Below the pieces are notes generated by a model that worked only from the letters and a program-made list of their open reading frames with translations, had not been told where the DNA came from and did not search any database. The position numbers and the translations under genes were made by a program. A stretch of DNA of 6,106 nucleotides from Bacteroidaceae bacterium (GTDB taxonomy: Bacteria > Bacteroidota > Bacteroidia > Bacteroidales > Bacteroidaceae): assembly GCA_024695315.1 (NCBI GenBank), contig JAILIJ010000123.1, positions 1-6,106 on the forward strand. Reading direction: 5' to 3'. Positions 1 through 6,000 of the stretch are shown one piece after another. The first letter of the stretch is position 1, and the number at the start of each line of letters is the position of its first letter.

Positions 1-2205
1 CGTATGGTGAACTGGGATCCAAAGGCTCAGACAGTTCTTTCAACAGAGGAGGTTATCTATCGTGATGAGAAGTCAAAGCTGTACAACCTCAGATACTATG
101 TTGCAGATGCAGATGTTAATCCTGTTAAGCCAACAGGTGAAGAGGGTGAGGTTATCCATAAGGATGCTGATGGCAAGTATTATGCGGTAGTAGCAACTAC
201 ACGTCCAGAGACTATCATGGGTGATACAGCCATGTGTATCAACCCTAAGGACGTTAAGAACCAATGGCTTCGTGGCCACAAGGTTATTGTGCCACTCGTA
301 GGTCGTGTAATTCCTGTTATCGAAGACCGTTACGTAGATATCGAGTTCGGTACAGGATGTTTGAAGGTTACTCCAGCTCACGATGTAAATGACTATGCTC
401 TTGGTAAGACTCATAACCTCGAGACAATAGATATCTTCAATCCTGACGGAACAATATCTGAGGCAGCAGGCATGTATGTAGGACAGGACCGTATGGATGT
501 CCGTAAGCAGATAGCTATAGACCTTCAGAAAGCAGGTCTCATGGAGAAGATTGAGGACTATGAGAACAAGGTAGGTTATTCTGAGCGTAATCAGGATACT
601 GCCGTTGAGCCTCGTCTCTGTAAGCAATGGTTCCTCTCTATGAAGCATTTTGCAGATATCGCTCTTCCACCAGTACTTGAGGGTAAGATTAAGTTCTACC
701 CAACTAAGTACGTGACAACATATCGCAACTGGCTTGAGAATATTCAGGATTGGTGTATCTCTCGTCAGCTTTGGTGGGGACATCGCATCCCTGCATATTT
801 CGTGAATGACGGAAGTGTACAGGATGACGAGAACGAGAAGTTTGTTGTTGCCCTCACACCTGAGGATGCCCTTGCTAAGGCAAAGGCTAAGTATGGCGAC
901 AATATCACAGCAGATATGCTTGTTCGTGATGAGGACGCTCTCGACACATGGTTCTCTTCATGGCTTTGGCCTGTTTCTCTCTTCGATGGAATCAATAATC
1001 CTGGCAACGAAGAGATAAATTACTATTATCCAACTGCAGACCTCGTAACTGGTCCAGATATCATTTTCTTCTGGGTAGCACGTATGATTATGGCTGGTGA
1101 GGAATATATGAAGGATGTTCCTTTCCGTAACGTATATTTCACAGGTATCGTTCGTGATAAGCTCGGACGTAAAATGAGTAAGTCTCTCGGTAACTCACCA
1201 GACCCAATAGGCCTTATCGAGAAGTATGGTGCTGACGGAGTACGTATGGGTATGCTTCTTTCTGCTCCTGCAGGTAATGATATCCTGTTTGACGAAAGCT
1301 TGTGTCAGCAGGGCGCTGCTTTCTGTAATAAGATTTGGAATGCCTTCCGTCTTGTTTCTGGATGGGATAAGGCTGATATTGAGCAACCAGAGGCAAATAA
1401 GAAAGCTATAGAATGGTTTGATGCTAAGATTAAGGCTACAGTTCTCGAAATTAACGATCTATACAGCAAGTATCGCCTTAATGAGGCACTCATGGCTGTA
1501 TTCAAACTCTTTACAGATGAGTTCTCAGGATGGTATCTTGAAATGATTAAACCTGCATATCAGGCTCCTATTGATGGCGCCACTCTTAATAGCACATTAA
1601 AGTTCTTTGAGACACTCATGAAGATTATCCACCCATTCATGCCATTCATCACAGAAGAACTTTATCAACATATTGCAGAGCGTAAGGATGGTGAATCTAT
1701 CATGATTGATCCTCTAAAGATTGACGCTCCATCTGAGGCTGACGCTAAGATTATTGCTGATGTTGAGACTATGAAGCAGATTGTTGCTGGAGTTCGTGCC
1801 GTACGTAACCAGAAGAATATCGCTCCAAAGGAGAAGCTTGCTCTTCAGATTGTGGGTGAGAACCCTGTACCAGCTCTTGCTGAAGTAACTTCTAAGATGG
1901 CTAATCTATCTGAGATGACTAAGGTTGCTGCCAAGGACGAAACAGCAAGTGCATTCATGGTTGGCACAACAGAATTTGCTGTACCACTCGGAAATCTTAT
2001 TGATGTTGAGGCTGAAATAGCTAAGATGGAAGCTCAACTCAAACATCTTCAGGGATTCCTCATTGGAGTTCAGAAGAAACTTTCTAATGAGCGTTTCGTG
2101 GCTAATGCTCCTGCTCAGGTTGTTGAACTTGAGAAGAAAAAACAGACTGATGCCGAAACAAAGATTGCTGCTTTAACTGAAAGCATAGCAAAATTAAAGG
2201 CTTAA
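1..2205 (+). CDS. valS: Valyl-tRNA synthetase, 5'-truncated by the window edge
   Basis: Class Ia aminoacyl-tRNA synthetase that charges tRNA-Val with valine in the cytoplasm and edits misactivated threonine. The frame is already open at base 1 (Arg codon before the Met at base 4), so this Met is internal; by comparison with family length about 150-200 N-terminal residues, including the HIGH signature, lie outside the window. Counting from the Met at base 4: MVNWDP at 1-6; CP1 editing domain with TTRPET at 65-70 and GTGCLKVTPAHD at 116-127; catalytic core resumes with DWCISRQLWWGHRIP, then DTWFSSWLWP; KMSKS loop at 390-394 (bases 1171-1185); anticodon-binding helical domain with HPFMPFITEELYQ; C-terminal coiled-coil tRNA arm from about 668 to 733, with KKLSNERFV. 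All visible motifs are intact, with no frameshift. It uses more G+C and fewer TTA/TTG leucine codons than the genes to its right, as expected for a highly expressed gene. It ends in TAA just before a strong terminator. Confidence 0.98.
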   Translation, partial: RMVNWDPKAQTVLSTEEVIYRDEKSKLYNLRYYVADADVNPVKPTGEEGEVIHKDADGKYYAVVATTRPETIMGDTAMCINPKDVKNQWLRGHKVIVPLVGRVIPVIEDRYVDIEFGTGCLKVTPAHDVNDYALGKTHNLETIDIFNPDGTISEAAGMYVGQDRMDVRKQIAIDLQKAGLMEKIEDYENKVGYSERNQDTAVEPRLCKQWFLSMKHFADIALPPVLEGKIKFYPTKYVTTYRNWLENIQDWCISRQLWWGHRIPAYFVNDGSVQDDENEKFVVALTPEDALAKAKAKYGDNITADMLVRDEDALDTWFSSWLWPVSLFDGINNPGNEEINYYYPTADLVTGPDIIFFWVARMIMAGEEYMKDVPFRNVYFTGIVRDKLGRKMSKSLGNSPDPIGLIEKYGADGVRMGMLLSAPAGNDILFDESLCQQGAAFCNKIWNAFRLVSGWDKADIEQPEANKKAIEWFDAKIKATVLEINDLYSKYRLNEALMAVFKLFTDEFSGWYLEMIKPAYQAPIDGATLNSTLKFFETLMKIIHPFMPFITEELYQHIAERKDGESIMIDPLKIDAPSEADAKIIADVETMKQIVAGVRAVRNQKNIAPKEKLALQIVGENPVPALAEVTSKMANLSEMTKVAAKDETASAFMVGTTEFAVPLGNLIDVEAEIAKMEAQLKHLQGFLIGVQKKLSNERFVANAPAQVVELEKKKQTDAETKIAALTESIAKLKA

Positions 2206-2221
2206 TTTTCCGTAATACATA

Positions 2222-2260
2222 AAAAATCCCTCTCCGTCTTCTTGATGGAGAGGGATTTTT
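2222..2260. terminator. Intrinsic terminator, probably bidirectional, between valS and the convergent RDD gene
   Basis: A perfect 14-bp inverted repeat: AAAAATCCCTCTCC at 2222-2235 pairs with GGAGAGGGATTTTT at 2247-2260, around an 11-nt loop. The nine inner pairs form a G+C-containing core (TCCCTCTCC/GGAGAGGGA) and the outer A/T pairs supply the U tract in both directions. It starts 16 nt after the valS stop codon and lies between two converging genes, so it can end valS transcription on the + strand and the RDD transcript on the - strand. The fold is read directly from sequence; use in both directions is inferred from symmetry. Confidence 0.9.
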
Positions 2261-2324
2261 AGTATGTTAAGTATTTTTATAGGTGAATATATTTTCGCAT
2301 AAAACTGTCAAAAAAACAAGCCTT

Positions 2325-2342
2325 ACAGGAGTACAGGAGTAC
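2325..2342. repeat. Short tandem repeat, two copies of ACAGGAGT
   Basis: ACAGGAGT occurs twice head to tail (2325-2332 and 2333-2340), followed by a partial third start (AC). It abuts and slightly overlaps the 8-bp inverted repeat at 2338-2357. It is noncoding on both strands and downstream of both converging genes. The repeat is certain from sequence, but no function is evident and it may be a replication-slippage product. Confidence 0.6.
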
Positions 2343-2357
2343 CATCCACATGGTACT
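2338..2357 (-). other. 8-bp hairpin just downstream of the RDD gene (possible 3'-end stem)
   Basis: AGTACCAT (2338-2345) and ATGGTACT (2350-2357) are perfect inverted repeats with a 4-nt loop. The stem starts 15 nt past the RDD stop codon on the - strand. It is not followed closely by a U tract: the nearest run of seven U in the - strand transcript (bases 2316 to 2310) is about 20 nt further on. It is therefore a poor classical terminator and may be a 3'-end protective stem, or part of a two-step end together with the strong hairpin at 2222-2260. It could also be chance. Confidence 0.45.
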
Positions 2358-2372
2358 ATGTATATTTATCTT

Positions 2373-3131
2373 CTAAATAAGCTCCATAGCAATATGCTGA
2401 TAGTCGTGGAGTATGGTTGTAAGAAAATCGAAAGAAGAGTCTTTGCTGGATTTTTCTATATTGAGCATATTACAAATCTTTCCAGTAAGGATGTCCATCT
2501 GCTTTATTGTTTCTGCATTCTTTGTCGTTGTCTTAGGCTGATTTGTTTTATATGTGGAGAGGAGTCTTCTGATTAGTTCAGCCTGGCCTAATGATAAATT
2601 GCGAGCTTCGGGGTAAACTGGCGTATAGTCCTTGCTGGCATAAGCGAATTCGTCAAGTGTGATACGTAATTGCTTATAACTGCCTTCATGGATAACCATG
2701 GTAGCTGCTGCAAAGTCTCCAATTCTTTGATTGTTTTTTGAAAATAGGATAATGAAAATCCCAATTCCTGATACTCCGTAGTCAACAATTCTCAAGATAT
2801 GACGCATGAATAAAGAGCCTATTGTAGGTGTAGAGCCGTCTTTGTTTACTACACGTATTTTAAAAACTATCTTTCCTATGGTTCTTCCTTTGTTGAATGT
2901 CTCAAAAAAGAATTGATAGAAAGCACCTATCATAAAATAGATAAATATGAAATACTCAGAAAGGGTGTGATAAGAATTTTTTACGCTGTAATAGTTTATC
3001 CAATAAAATAAGTAAAAATATATGATTACAATTGTATAGTCTATTAATGCGGCTCCGATTCGGCTTGGTAAGCCGGCAGGAGTCTGCTGAATCTGTACAA
3101 ATTGATCTGTGGTGATATTTGATACGGGCAT
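2373..3131 (-). CDS. RDD family membrane protein with a ~100-residue C-terminal extension
   Basis: A 252-residue inner-membrane protein. The RDD family is named for conserved Arg and Asp residues; here they appear as R24...D31 in the first helix (SRIGAALID), an R114-D117 pair after the second segment, and QRIGDF at 135-140 near the end of the domain. The KGRTIGKIVFKIRVVNKDG loop (81-99) is the family's typical G-x-T-x-GK signature. Three hydrophobic segments are seen, roughly 27-45, 58-77 and 117-131. Residues 150-252 form a soluble, lysine-rich and helical extension with no motif I recognise. RDD proteins are often called transporters, and one archetype has been linked to Na+/H+ exchange, but the role is unproven for this type. 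The start is secure: an in-frame stop lies about 24 nt upstream with no other start between. It is divergent from the SpoIIM-like operon and shares its promoter region, which suggests one system. Confidence 0.92.
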   Translation of the reverse strand: MPVSNITTDQFVQIQQTPAGLPSRIGAALIDYTIVIIYFYLFYWINYYSVKNSYHTLSEYFIFIYFMIGAFYQFFFETFNKGRTIGKIVFKIRVVNKDGSTPTIGSLFMRHILRIVDYGVSGIGIFIILFSKNNQRIGDFAAATMVIHEGSYKQLRITLDEFAYASKDYTPVYPEARNLSLGQAELIRRLLSTYKTNQPKTTTKNAETIKQMDILTGKICNMLNIEKSSKDSSFDFLTTILHDYQHIAMELI

Positions 3132-3176
3132 ATTTGATAAGTGAATTAATAATTATGAAATATTGTTCTTTTTTTC

Positions 3177-3208
3177 TTTGCAAAATTAAACATTATTTCA
3201 TAACTTTG
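3177..3208 (+). promoter_or_regulatory. Bacteroidetes-type promoter for the SpoIIM-DUF4129-DUF4350 operon
   Basis: A -33 element TTTG at 3177-3180 is followed after exactly 20 nt by TAACTTTG at 3201-3208, a full match to the Bacteroidetes primary-sigma -7 consensus TAnnTTTG at the normal 19-21 nt spacing. Transcription should begin near 3212-3216, giving a 5' leader of about 80 nt before the ATG at 3297. The motif match is seen in sequence and the start site is inferred. It overlaps the opposed promoter at 3181-3213. Confidence 0.78.
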
Positions 3209-3213
3209 CCAAT
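3181..3213 (-). promoter_or_regulatory. Bacteroidetes-type promoter for the divergent RDD gene
   Basis: On the - strand TAATTTTG (complement of 3181-3188) matches the -7 consensus TAnnTTTG fully. Upstream of it, after 21 nt, is ATTG (complement of 3210-3213), a 3-of-4 match to the TTTG -33 element. The expected start is near 3174-3177, with a leader of about 45 nt before the RDD ATG at 3131. Because the -33 box is imperfect, this promoter is probably weaker than the opposed one, with which it overlaps almost completely. Confidence 0.62.
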
Positions 3214-3232
3214 AATTTTTTAACTTATTTAC

Positions 3233-3262
3233 ATAATTTATACAACTTCACTTATAAATCAT
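3233..3262 (+). other. AT-rich imperfect stem-loop in the operon's 5' leader
   Basis: ATAATTTATA (3233-3242) can pair with TATAAATCAT (3253-3262) across a 10-nt loop, with a single A-C mismatch. It would lie in the leader downstream of the predicted start near 3214 and end about 34 nt before the first ATG. The stem is all A/T and therefore weak. In a region this AT-rich, chance is a fair explanation. It does not resemble any riboswitch I know. Confidence 0.3.
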
Positions 3263-3296
3263 AATATTGCAAATATTTTGTGTTATTTATTAATCC

Positions 3297-4268
3297 ATGA
3301 AAGAGATAAATTTTATACGAGACAATATAGAGCGTTGGAAAGAAACTGAGAATATTATTGAGCATATCAAAGATACATCTCCTGACGTTATAGCTGAAGT
3401 GTATTCTGGCATTACAACAGATTTGGCTTTTGCTCAAACACATTATCCTGATTCAAGAATTACTCTATATCTGAATAATCTTTCTTCCGCCATTCACAAT
3501 CATATTTATAAGAATAAACGTGAGAAGTGGAACCGTATTTTGACCTTTTGGTCTGATGAGGTGCCACTAACCATATATAGCGAAAGGAAAACTTTATTAT
3601 GCTCCTTTTTTATATTTATAATGTCTATTTTCATAGGAGTGATTTCACAGTTGGCAGATCCTGATTTTTGTAGAATTATTTTGGGAAATGGATACGTGGA
3701 TATGACACTTGAAAATATAGAAGAGGGAAATCCTATGGGAGTGTATGGTACGTCAGATGAAGGTATGATGTTTTTAAGAATAACCACAAATAATATAATG
3801 GTATCTTTTTATGCCTTCGTTTCTGGACTGTTCACATGTATTTCAACAGCTATGCTTTTGTTCTATAATGGCATTATGGTTGGGTGTTTCTTGACATTTT
3901 TCTTTCAGCATGAACTCCTAGTCGATTCTGTACTTGCAATCATGCTTCATGGAACACTCGAGTTATCGGCTATAATAATAGCTGGTGCTGCGGGGCTTGC
4001 TCTTGGTTCAGGCTTACTTTTCCCTAAGACTTACTCGCGTATTGAATCCTTCCGTCGAGGTGCAAAGAGGGGACTTATGATAGTGGTAGGGACTGTTCCA
4101 ATCTTTATAGTTGCTGGATTTATAGAGAGTTTTTTAACTCGTCATACAGACGCGCCTTTGTTTTTCCGACTTGGGCTTATCATTCTTTCTGCCGTATTTA
4201 TTATCTTATATTTTATCGTATTGCCATATAAGAAGAATAAGAAAAATAAAATAGAAAACAATATATAA
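3297..4268 (+). CDS. Stage II sporulation protein M (SpoIIM/DUF95)-like membrane protein
   Basis: A 323-residue polytopic inner-membrane protein. Residues 1-95 form a soluble, helical N-terminal region beginning MKEINFIRDNIERWKETE, the opening typical of non-sporulating Bacteroidetes homologues. Hydrophobic segments follow at roughly 99-118, 164-186, 190-206, 212-240, 256-278 and 288-310. The family core is clear: NNIMVSFYAFVSGLF near 165-179, then HGTLELSA at 218-225 running into a glycine-rich helix (GAAGLALGSG) and LFP, then FIESFLTR near 275-282; H218 and E222 are the notable polar residues. In Bacillus SpoIIM is part of the DMP engulfment complex, but this organism should not sporulate, so the name reflects homology only. 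The start is fixed: an in-frame TAA sits at 3291-3293 directly before it. It is first in the operon, 10 nt ahead of the next gene. Its likely role is as a membrane component of a MoxR-associated cluster; the substrate is unknown. Confidence 0.92.
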   Translation: MKEINFIRDNIERWKETENIIEHIKDTSPDVIAEVYSGITTDLAFAQTHYPDSRITLYLNNLSSAIHNHIYKNKREKWNRILTFWSDEVPLTIYSERKTLLCSFFIFIMSIFIGVISQLADPDFCRIILGNGYVDMTLENIEEGNPMGVYGTSDEGMMFLRITTNNIMVSFYAFVSGLFTCISTAMLLFYNGIMVGCFLTFFFQHELLVDSVLAIMLHGTLELSAIIIAGAAGLALGSGLLFPKTYSRIESFRRGAKRGLMIVVGTVPIFIVAGFIESFLTRHTDAPLFFRLGLIILSAVFIILYFIVLPYKKNKKNKIENNI

Positions 4269-4278
4269 AGAAAACGTT

Positions 4279-5265
4279 ATGGAAAGTTTGTCACAAAAGA
4301 AAATTGAATTATATGTTGACCGTACATTTGGAGAAAGATTTAATGCAGCAATGGATTTTGTCAAGATTCATTATCGTGTATTGTTAAAGATTCTTGCATG
4401 TTTTATTCTACCTATTTGTGTAATTGAGGCGACATTCATCAATACTATTATAAATCGTGTTTCTGTTATAAATGATTTTGGTGTAATGGACGCTGTGTAT
4501 GTATTTCTGCTTTTGCTACTCTTAATTTTGAGTACTATTATGGTTTTTTCTATCACATTTGGTCTTTATAAAGCCTACGATGAAAATCCAGATGGATCAC
4601 GAAATATGAAGATAAAGGAATTTCTCCCTTATCTAAAAGGTTGTATTAAGAAAGGAACACGCTTATTTTTCTTCCTTCTATTGGTATATGTATTGGAGAT
4701 GGCAATTTATTTATCTATGTCGTTAATGACATTTTCTGGATTGTCTTCTGGAGTTCTACTTATTCAGTATCCTATTTCATTTGCCATTATTCCAATAGTT
4801 TTATTGCCGACGGTTTACTTTCTTGAAAATCGCGGAATTTTTTCATCTCTAAAAAGAGCCTTTTCCCTTGGATATAGAACATATCTTTCTTTGTTAGGAA
4901 TATATTTTATCGTCTATATTATTATATCTTTTGTTACCGTGATAACTTTGATTCCATATGTGATATGTATTGTTGTTGATATTTTAAGTTTAACACGTTA
5001 TGAAGAAACTAAGTCTTGGGAGCTCGTGTGTGCTAATTTTGGAATGTATCTGTTTGGAATCTTGTTCATTTTTGTATATCATTTTATAGCAATTATATCT
5101 TCCTATGCAGCTATATATCATTATGGCTATGCTGTTGAGCATTTGGAACATGTATCAGTTGTTTCTGATATAGAAAACTTTGAGAAGATGTCTGATAACT
5201 CTTTGGATTCTCCAAAGGGAATTATAGAAGATAAAGATGAAATTGATAATTTCGAAAACCTATAA
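4279..5265 (+). CDS. Six-helix membrane protein of unknown function, conserved operon partner
   Basis: A 328-residue protein without a family name I can assign with certainty. Residues 12-45 (YVDRTFGERFNAAMDFVKIHYR and on) follow an 'RtFGEr...faFik.n...ll' pattern that I associate with Bacteroidetes membrane proteins in this gene position. Predicted membrane segments lie near 34-52, 72-93, 128-150, 160-180, 203-232 and 257-280. Between the fourth and fifth is a polar stretch with ENRGIFSSLKRAFSLGYRTY (183-202), an amphipathic 'SLKRAFSLG' linker of the kind seen in DUF975 and glycerophosphodiester phosphodiesterase membrane-domain families. The last 40 residues form an acidic, presumably cytosolic tail. 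There are no catalytic residues or signal peptide. It lies between the SpoIIM-like gene (10 nt upstream) and the DUF4129 gene (6 nt downstream), so it is surely cotranscribed. It could be a distant DUF975/DUF4013-like protein; a profile search would settle this. Confidence 0.86.
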   Translation: MESLSQKKIELYVDRTFGERFNAAMDFVKIHYRVLLKILACFILPICVIEATFINTIINRVSVINDFGVMDAVYVFLLLLLLILSTIMVFSITFGLYKAYDENPDGSRNMKIKEFLPYLKGCIKKGTRLFFFLLLVYVLEMAIYLSMSLMTFSGLSSGVLLIQYPISFAIIPIVLLPTVYFLENRGIFSSLKRAFSLGYRTYLSLLGIYFIVYIIISFVTVITLIPYVICIVVDILSLTRYEETKSWELVCANFGMYLFGILFIFVYHFIAIISSYAAIYHYGYAVEHLEHVSVVSDIENFEKMSDNSLDSPKGIIEDKDEIDNFENL

Positions 5266-5271
5266 TTTGGC

Positions 5272-6000
5272 ATGAAGCATCCCGTTGATACTCTTTATAT
5301 GGATTCGAAGATGCTAGATGATTTGGCATCTAATGATGATTTTGACTATTCTCGAGAACTTATCAAGAAAGAATCGACTAGTTTATGGGATATAATAGAA
5401 AAATGGCTTGATGATTTTTTTGATGTAGGCTCAGAATATAAAATTTTGAAAGACTATGGCGAATGGATTGTCGTGTTTATTGTTTTAGCAATAATTGTGA
5501 CAGCAATTATTATATACATAAGAAATCATCCGGAGTTATTTGATAAAAAGGTTCATGATGATAAGTTTGATTATGAAACAGGGGTGGACTCTATTTATGG
5601 TGTGGATTTTGAATCCTTGCTAAATAAAGCACGTAATGGTGGCGATTATAATGAGGTCGTACGACTTGTGTACCTTCAGACGCTTCGTTTGCTAAACGAT
5701 AGGGAAATTATAAAATGGAGACTATATAAGACTCCAACCCAATATACGAGGGAGTATCGTACTAATGATTTTCGAAAATTCACAAATCTATTTCTTCGTG
5801 TGAGATATGGAGGATATGCGGCTAATTTTGAGGATACTGAGGTCATGGACAGTCTTAGTAGGAATATTGTGAAATCAATATCAAGTGTAAAGGCTTCTGC
5901 TGCTACAGAAGAATTGAGGAAAACTAATGAAGAGGTTCAAAATGTAACAGAGAATGTTAATAATACAATAAACGTCGAGAAAGGAGGAATTGAGGCATGA
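5272..6000 (+). CDS. DUF4129 domain-containing single-pass membrane protein
   Basis: A 242-residue protein. Residues 1-64 are acidic and polar, with NDDFDYSREL at 21-30 and an aromatic SLWDIIEKWLDDFF stretch (37-50); one membrane helix lies at about 65-83; the basic flank after it (YIRNH, DKK) argues for an N-out, C-in arrangement. The C-terminal DUF4129 domain spans about 110-200 and shows the family pattern: LLNKARNGGDYNEVVRLVYL (116-135), LNDREIIKW (141-149), KTPTQYTREY (153-162) and a closing RVRYGGY (176-182). DUF4129 often sits at the end of transglutaminase-like membrane proteins and in MoxR clusters; its biochemical role is unknown. Residues 208-242 form a charged helical tail. The start is bounded by the previous gene's stop codon, which is in frame 9 nt upstream, so no longer N-terminus or signal peptide is possible. 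The stop overlaps the next start as ATGA. Confidence 0.88.
   Translation: MKHPVDTLYMDSKMLDDLASNDDFDYSRELIKKESTSLWDIIEKWLDDFFDVGSEYKILKDYGEWIVVFIVLAIIVTAIIIYIRNHPELFDKKVHDDKFDYETGVDSIYGVDFESLLNKARNGGDYNEVVRLVYLQTLRLLNDREIIKWRLYKTPTQYTREYRTNDFRKFTNLFLRVRYGGYAANFEDTEVMDSLSRNIVKSISSVKASAATEELRKTNEEVQNVTENVNNTINVEKGGIEA
5981..5987 (+). promoter_or_regulatory. Strong Shine-Dalgarno sequence for the DUF4350 gene
   Basis: AAGGAGG lies 9 nt before the ATG at 5997, a complete match to the anti-Shine-Dalgarno core at good spacing. It is unusual here because the three other starts of the operon and its divergent gene lack one, as is normal in Bacteroidetes. The same bases encode the E-K-G-G end of the DUF4129 protein. 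Together with the ATGA overlap it suggests translational coupling, or a boost for the downstream protein. Confidence 0.6.

Noticed and set aside
4..6. Met codon at base 4 as the valS start
   Set aside because: The reading frame is open at base 1, and MVNWDP is an internal motif of the family; the HIGH region must lie upstream of the window.
73..783. Long open frame (236 codons) on the strand opposite valS
   Set aside because: It lies fully antisense to the conserved editing domain of valS, its translation has no family pattern and is oddly rich in Cys and Leu, and it is best explained as a by-product of valS codon bias.
765..1505. Several 60-80 codon open frames on both strands inside valS
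   Set aside because: All overlap the intact synthetase core and KMSKS region; none has a recognisable motif or start context.
2283..2576. 97-codon open frame on the + strand after the valS terminator
   Set aside because: Most of it is antisense to the C-terminus of the RDD gene, whose protein pattern is clear; the translation is Cys-rich and without family features.
2956..3183. 75-codon open frame on the - strand overlapping the RDD start
   Set aside because: It is a shifted frame of the RDD N-terminus and would begin upstream of the predicted RDD promoter start.
3132..3296. AT-rich intergenic region as a mobile-element attachment site or replication origin
   Set aside because: There are no direct-repeat borders, integrase, DnaA-box cluster or tRNA end; the AT-richness fits an ordinary Bacteroidetes divergent promoter region.
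3506..3787. 93-codon open frame on the - strand within the SpoIIM-like gene
   Set aside because: It is fully antisense to a conserved gene, with no motif and no promoter of its own.
3297..4268. Sporulation role for the SpoIIM-like protein
   Set aside because: The other features point to a non-sporulating Bacteroidetes; the operon partners are not sporulation genes, so only the fold name carries over.
5261..5269. TATAATTTG as an internal promoter before the DUF4129 gene
   Set aside because: The TA and TTTG parts are not in TAnnTTTG register, and the 6-nt intergenic gap makes cotranscription far likelier.
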